Assembly (NCBI GenBank): GCA_945637225.1
Contig: CALZDE010000158.1
Coordinates: 1 to 5,048 of the forward strand
Reading direction: 5' to 3'
DNA from: an uncultured Selenomonadaceae bacterium
GTDB lineage: Bacteria > Bacillota > Negativicutes > Selenomonadales > Selenomonadaceae
DNA length: 5,048 bases
Of the stretch, positions 4,232 to 5,048 are shown piece by piece (position 1 is the stretch's first letter; each line of letters starts with the position of its first letter). The position numbers and the translations under genes were made by a program. Below the pieces are notes generated by a model. That model searched no databases. It was given only the letters and a program-made list of their open reading frames with translations, and had not been told where the DNA came from.

Positions 4232-5048
4232 ATGATAAGGAAGGGAATTATTCTTGCAGGTGGCAGTGGTACAAGACTTTATCCATTGACTAAGGTAGTC
4301 AGCAAGCAGCTCATGCCTGTTTATGATAAGCCAATGATTTACTATCCTTTGAGTACATTGATGCTGGCAGGTATAAATGATATTTTGGTAATTACTACAC
4401 CAGAGGATAACAATAATTTTAAACGTCTGCTAGGCGATGGCTGTCAGTGGGGGATTAAGATTTCTTATGCAGTCCAGCCAAGTCCAGATGGTTTAGCACA
4501 GGCATTTATTATCGGTGAAAAATTTATTGATGGTGAAGGTTGTGCGCTGGTTTTAGGCGATAATATTTTCTATGGTGCGGGTATGTCAGAGCTGATGGAA
4601 CGAGCTTCCAGACAGGAGGATGGTGCCACCGTATTTGCTTATTACGTAAGAGACCCAGAACGCTATGGTGTAGTAGATTTTGATGAAACTGGTAAAGCAA
4701 TCAGCTTAGAGGAAAAACCAGCAAAGCCAAAATCTAATTATGCCGTAACAGGTTTGTATTTCTACGATAAGGATATTGTGGAGATAGCTAAATCTATTAA
4801 ACCATCACCACGAGGCGAATTAGAAATAACTGATGTCAATCGTGTTTACTTGGAGAAAAAGAAGCTTCATGTTGAGCAGATGGGACATGGCTATGCGTGG
4901 CTTGATACAGGTACGCATGACTCACTGATGCAGGCGGCAGCTTTTGTACAGACAATTCAGGCAAGACAGGGATTGAAGATTGCCTGCATAGAGGAAATTG
5001 CCTATCAGAAGGGATATATTGATAAACAACGGGTTTTGGACCTGTCGA
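4232..5048 (+). CDS. rfbA: Glucose-1-phosphate thymidylyltransferase, 5' part (3' end outside window)
   Basis: The reading frame is open to the right edge without a stop. It shows 272 residues of about 290 expected, so only the end of the C-terminal helical region is missing. The enzyme (RmlA/RfbA) joins dTTP and glucose-1-phosphate to give dTDP-glucose, the first step to dTDP-rhamnose and other deoxysugars of surface polysaccharides. Motifs seen are the nucleotide loop LAGGSGTRLYPLT (8-20), SKQLMPVYDKPMIYYPLSTL (24-43) with conserved Lys25, QPSPDGLAQAF (82-92), LGDNIFYG (108-115) with metal-binding Asp110, ERYGVVDFD (143-151), EEKP (160-163), GLYFYD (174-179), GELEITDVN (195-203), and AWLDTGT (222-228) with the second metal-site Asp225. 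All are intact. Their close match to RmlA makes the glucose-1-phosphate uridylyltransferase (GalU) or cytidylyltransferase (RfbF) families unlikely. It may open an rml cluster downstream. It is unrelated in function to the ilv/leu genes and has no obvious promoter in the 67-base gap. Confidence 0.94.
   Translation, partial: MIRKGIILAGGSGTRLYPLTKVVSKQLMPVYDKPMIYYPLSTLMLAGINDILVITTPEDNNNFKRLLGDGCQWGIKISYAVQPSPDGLAQAFIIGEKFIDGEGCALVLGDNIFYGAGMSELMERASRQEDGATVFAYYVRDPERYGVVDFDETGKAISLEEKPAKPKSNYAVTGLYFYDKDIVEIAKSIKPSPRGELEITDVNRVYLEKKKLHVEQMGHGYAWLDTGTHDSLMQAAAFVQTIQARQGLKIACIEEIAYQKGYIDKQRVLDLS

Noticed and set aside
4205..4233. Possible promoter TTGACT-N17-TAATAT before rfbA
   Set aside because: The -35 matches 5 of 6, but the -10 (4 of 6) overlaps the rfbA ATG. 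Transcription would start inside the gene and leave out the ribosome binding site.
1..5048. Mobile elements, CRISPR arrays, tRNA/rRNA genes or an undescribed gene system
   Set aside because: Apart from the 174-base gap between leuD and leuB, the window is almost fully covered by five recognisable metabolic genes. I saw no inverted terminal repeats, spaced repeat arrays or cloverleaf structures.

Overview
The window is a branched-chain amino acid biosynthesis locus followed by the start of a sugar-nucleotide gene. All genes read on the + strand. In order they are the 3' part of leuC, complete leuD, an intrinsic terminator, a promoter region, complete leuB, complete ilvB, a second hairpin, and the 5' part of rfbA/rmlA (glucose-1-phosphate thymidylyltransferase), which runs off the right edge. 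The sequence is AT-leaning. Start codons follow strong AGGAGG-like Shine-Dalgarno sites, with a 9-base spacer for leuD, leuB and ilvB. This fits a Bacillota member. I lean towards an anaerobic lineage such as Negativicutes or Clostridia, but nothing in the window fixes the taxon.

LeuC and LeuD are the two subunits of isopropylmalate isomerase, LeuB is 3-isopropylmalate dehydrogenase, and IlvB is the catalytic subunit of acetohydroxyacid synthase (AHAS). Together they cover the first step shared by valine, leucine and isoleucine synthesis and the isomerisation and oxidation steps of the leucine branch. leuA, ilvC, ilvD and the AHAS small subunit gene (ilvN/ilvH) are not in the window.

The locus appears to be two transcription units. 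leuCD ends at a 12-bp-stem terminator with a T run (1224-1259). leuB-ilvB has its own promoter: an extended -10 TGgTATAAT at 1333-1341 and a -35 TTGTAA at 1313-1318, 17 bases apart. A 12-of-15 match to the CodY consensus lies between the two promoter hexamers. ilvB follows leuB by 33 bases with no terminator. After ilvB, a hairpin with a poor T run (4177-4206) separates it from rfbA, for which I found no good promoter.

I did not find a novel multi-gene system. Most worth checking are the candidate CodY operator and the sequence phasing around the leuB promoter, the unusual active-site and inhibitor-site residues of this IlvB (Leu for the RQWQ Trp, Asp for the GQVP Pro, Met for the PGGA Ala), the missing neighbouring small subunit, and an ATG-TAA start-stop pair just before ilvB.
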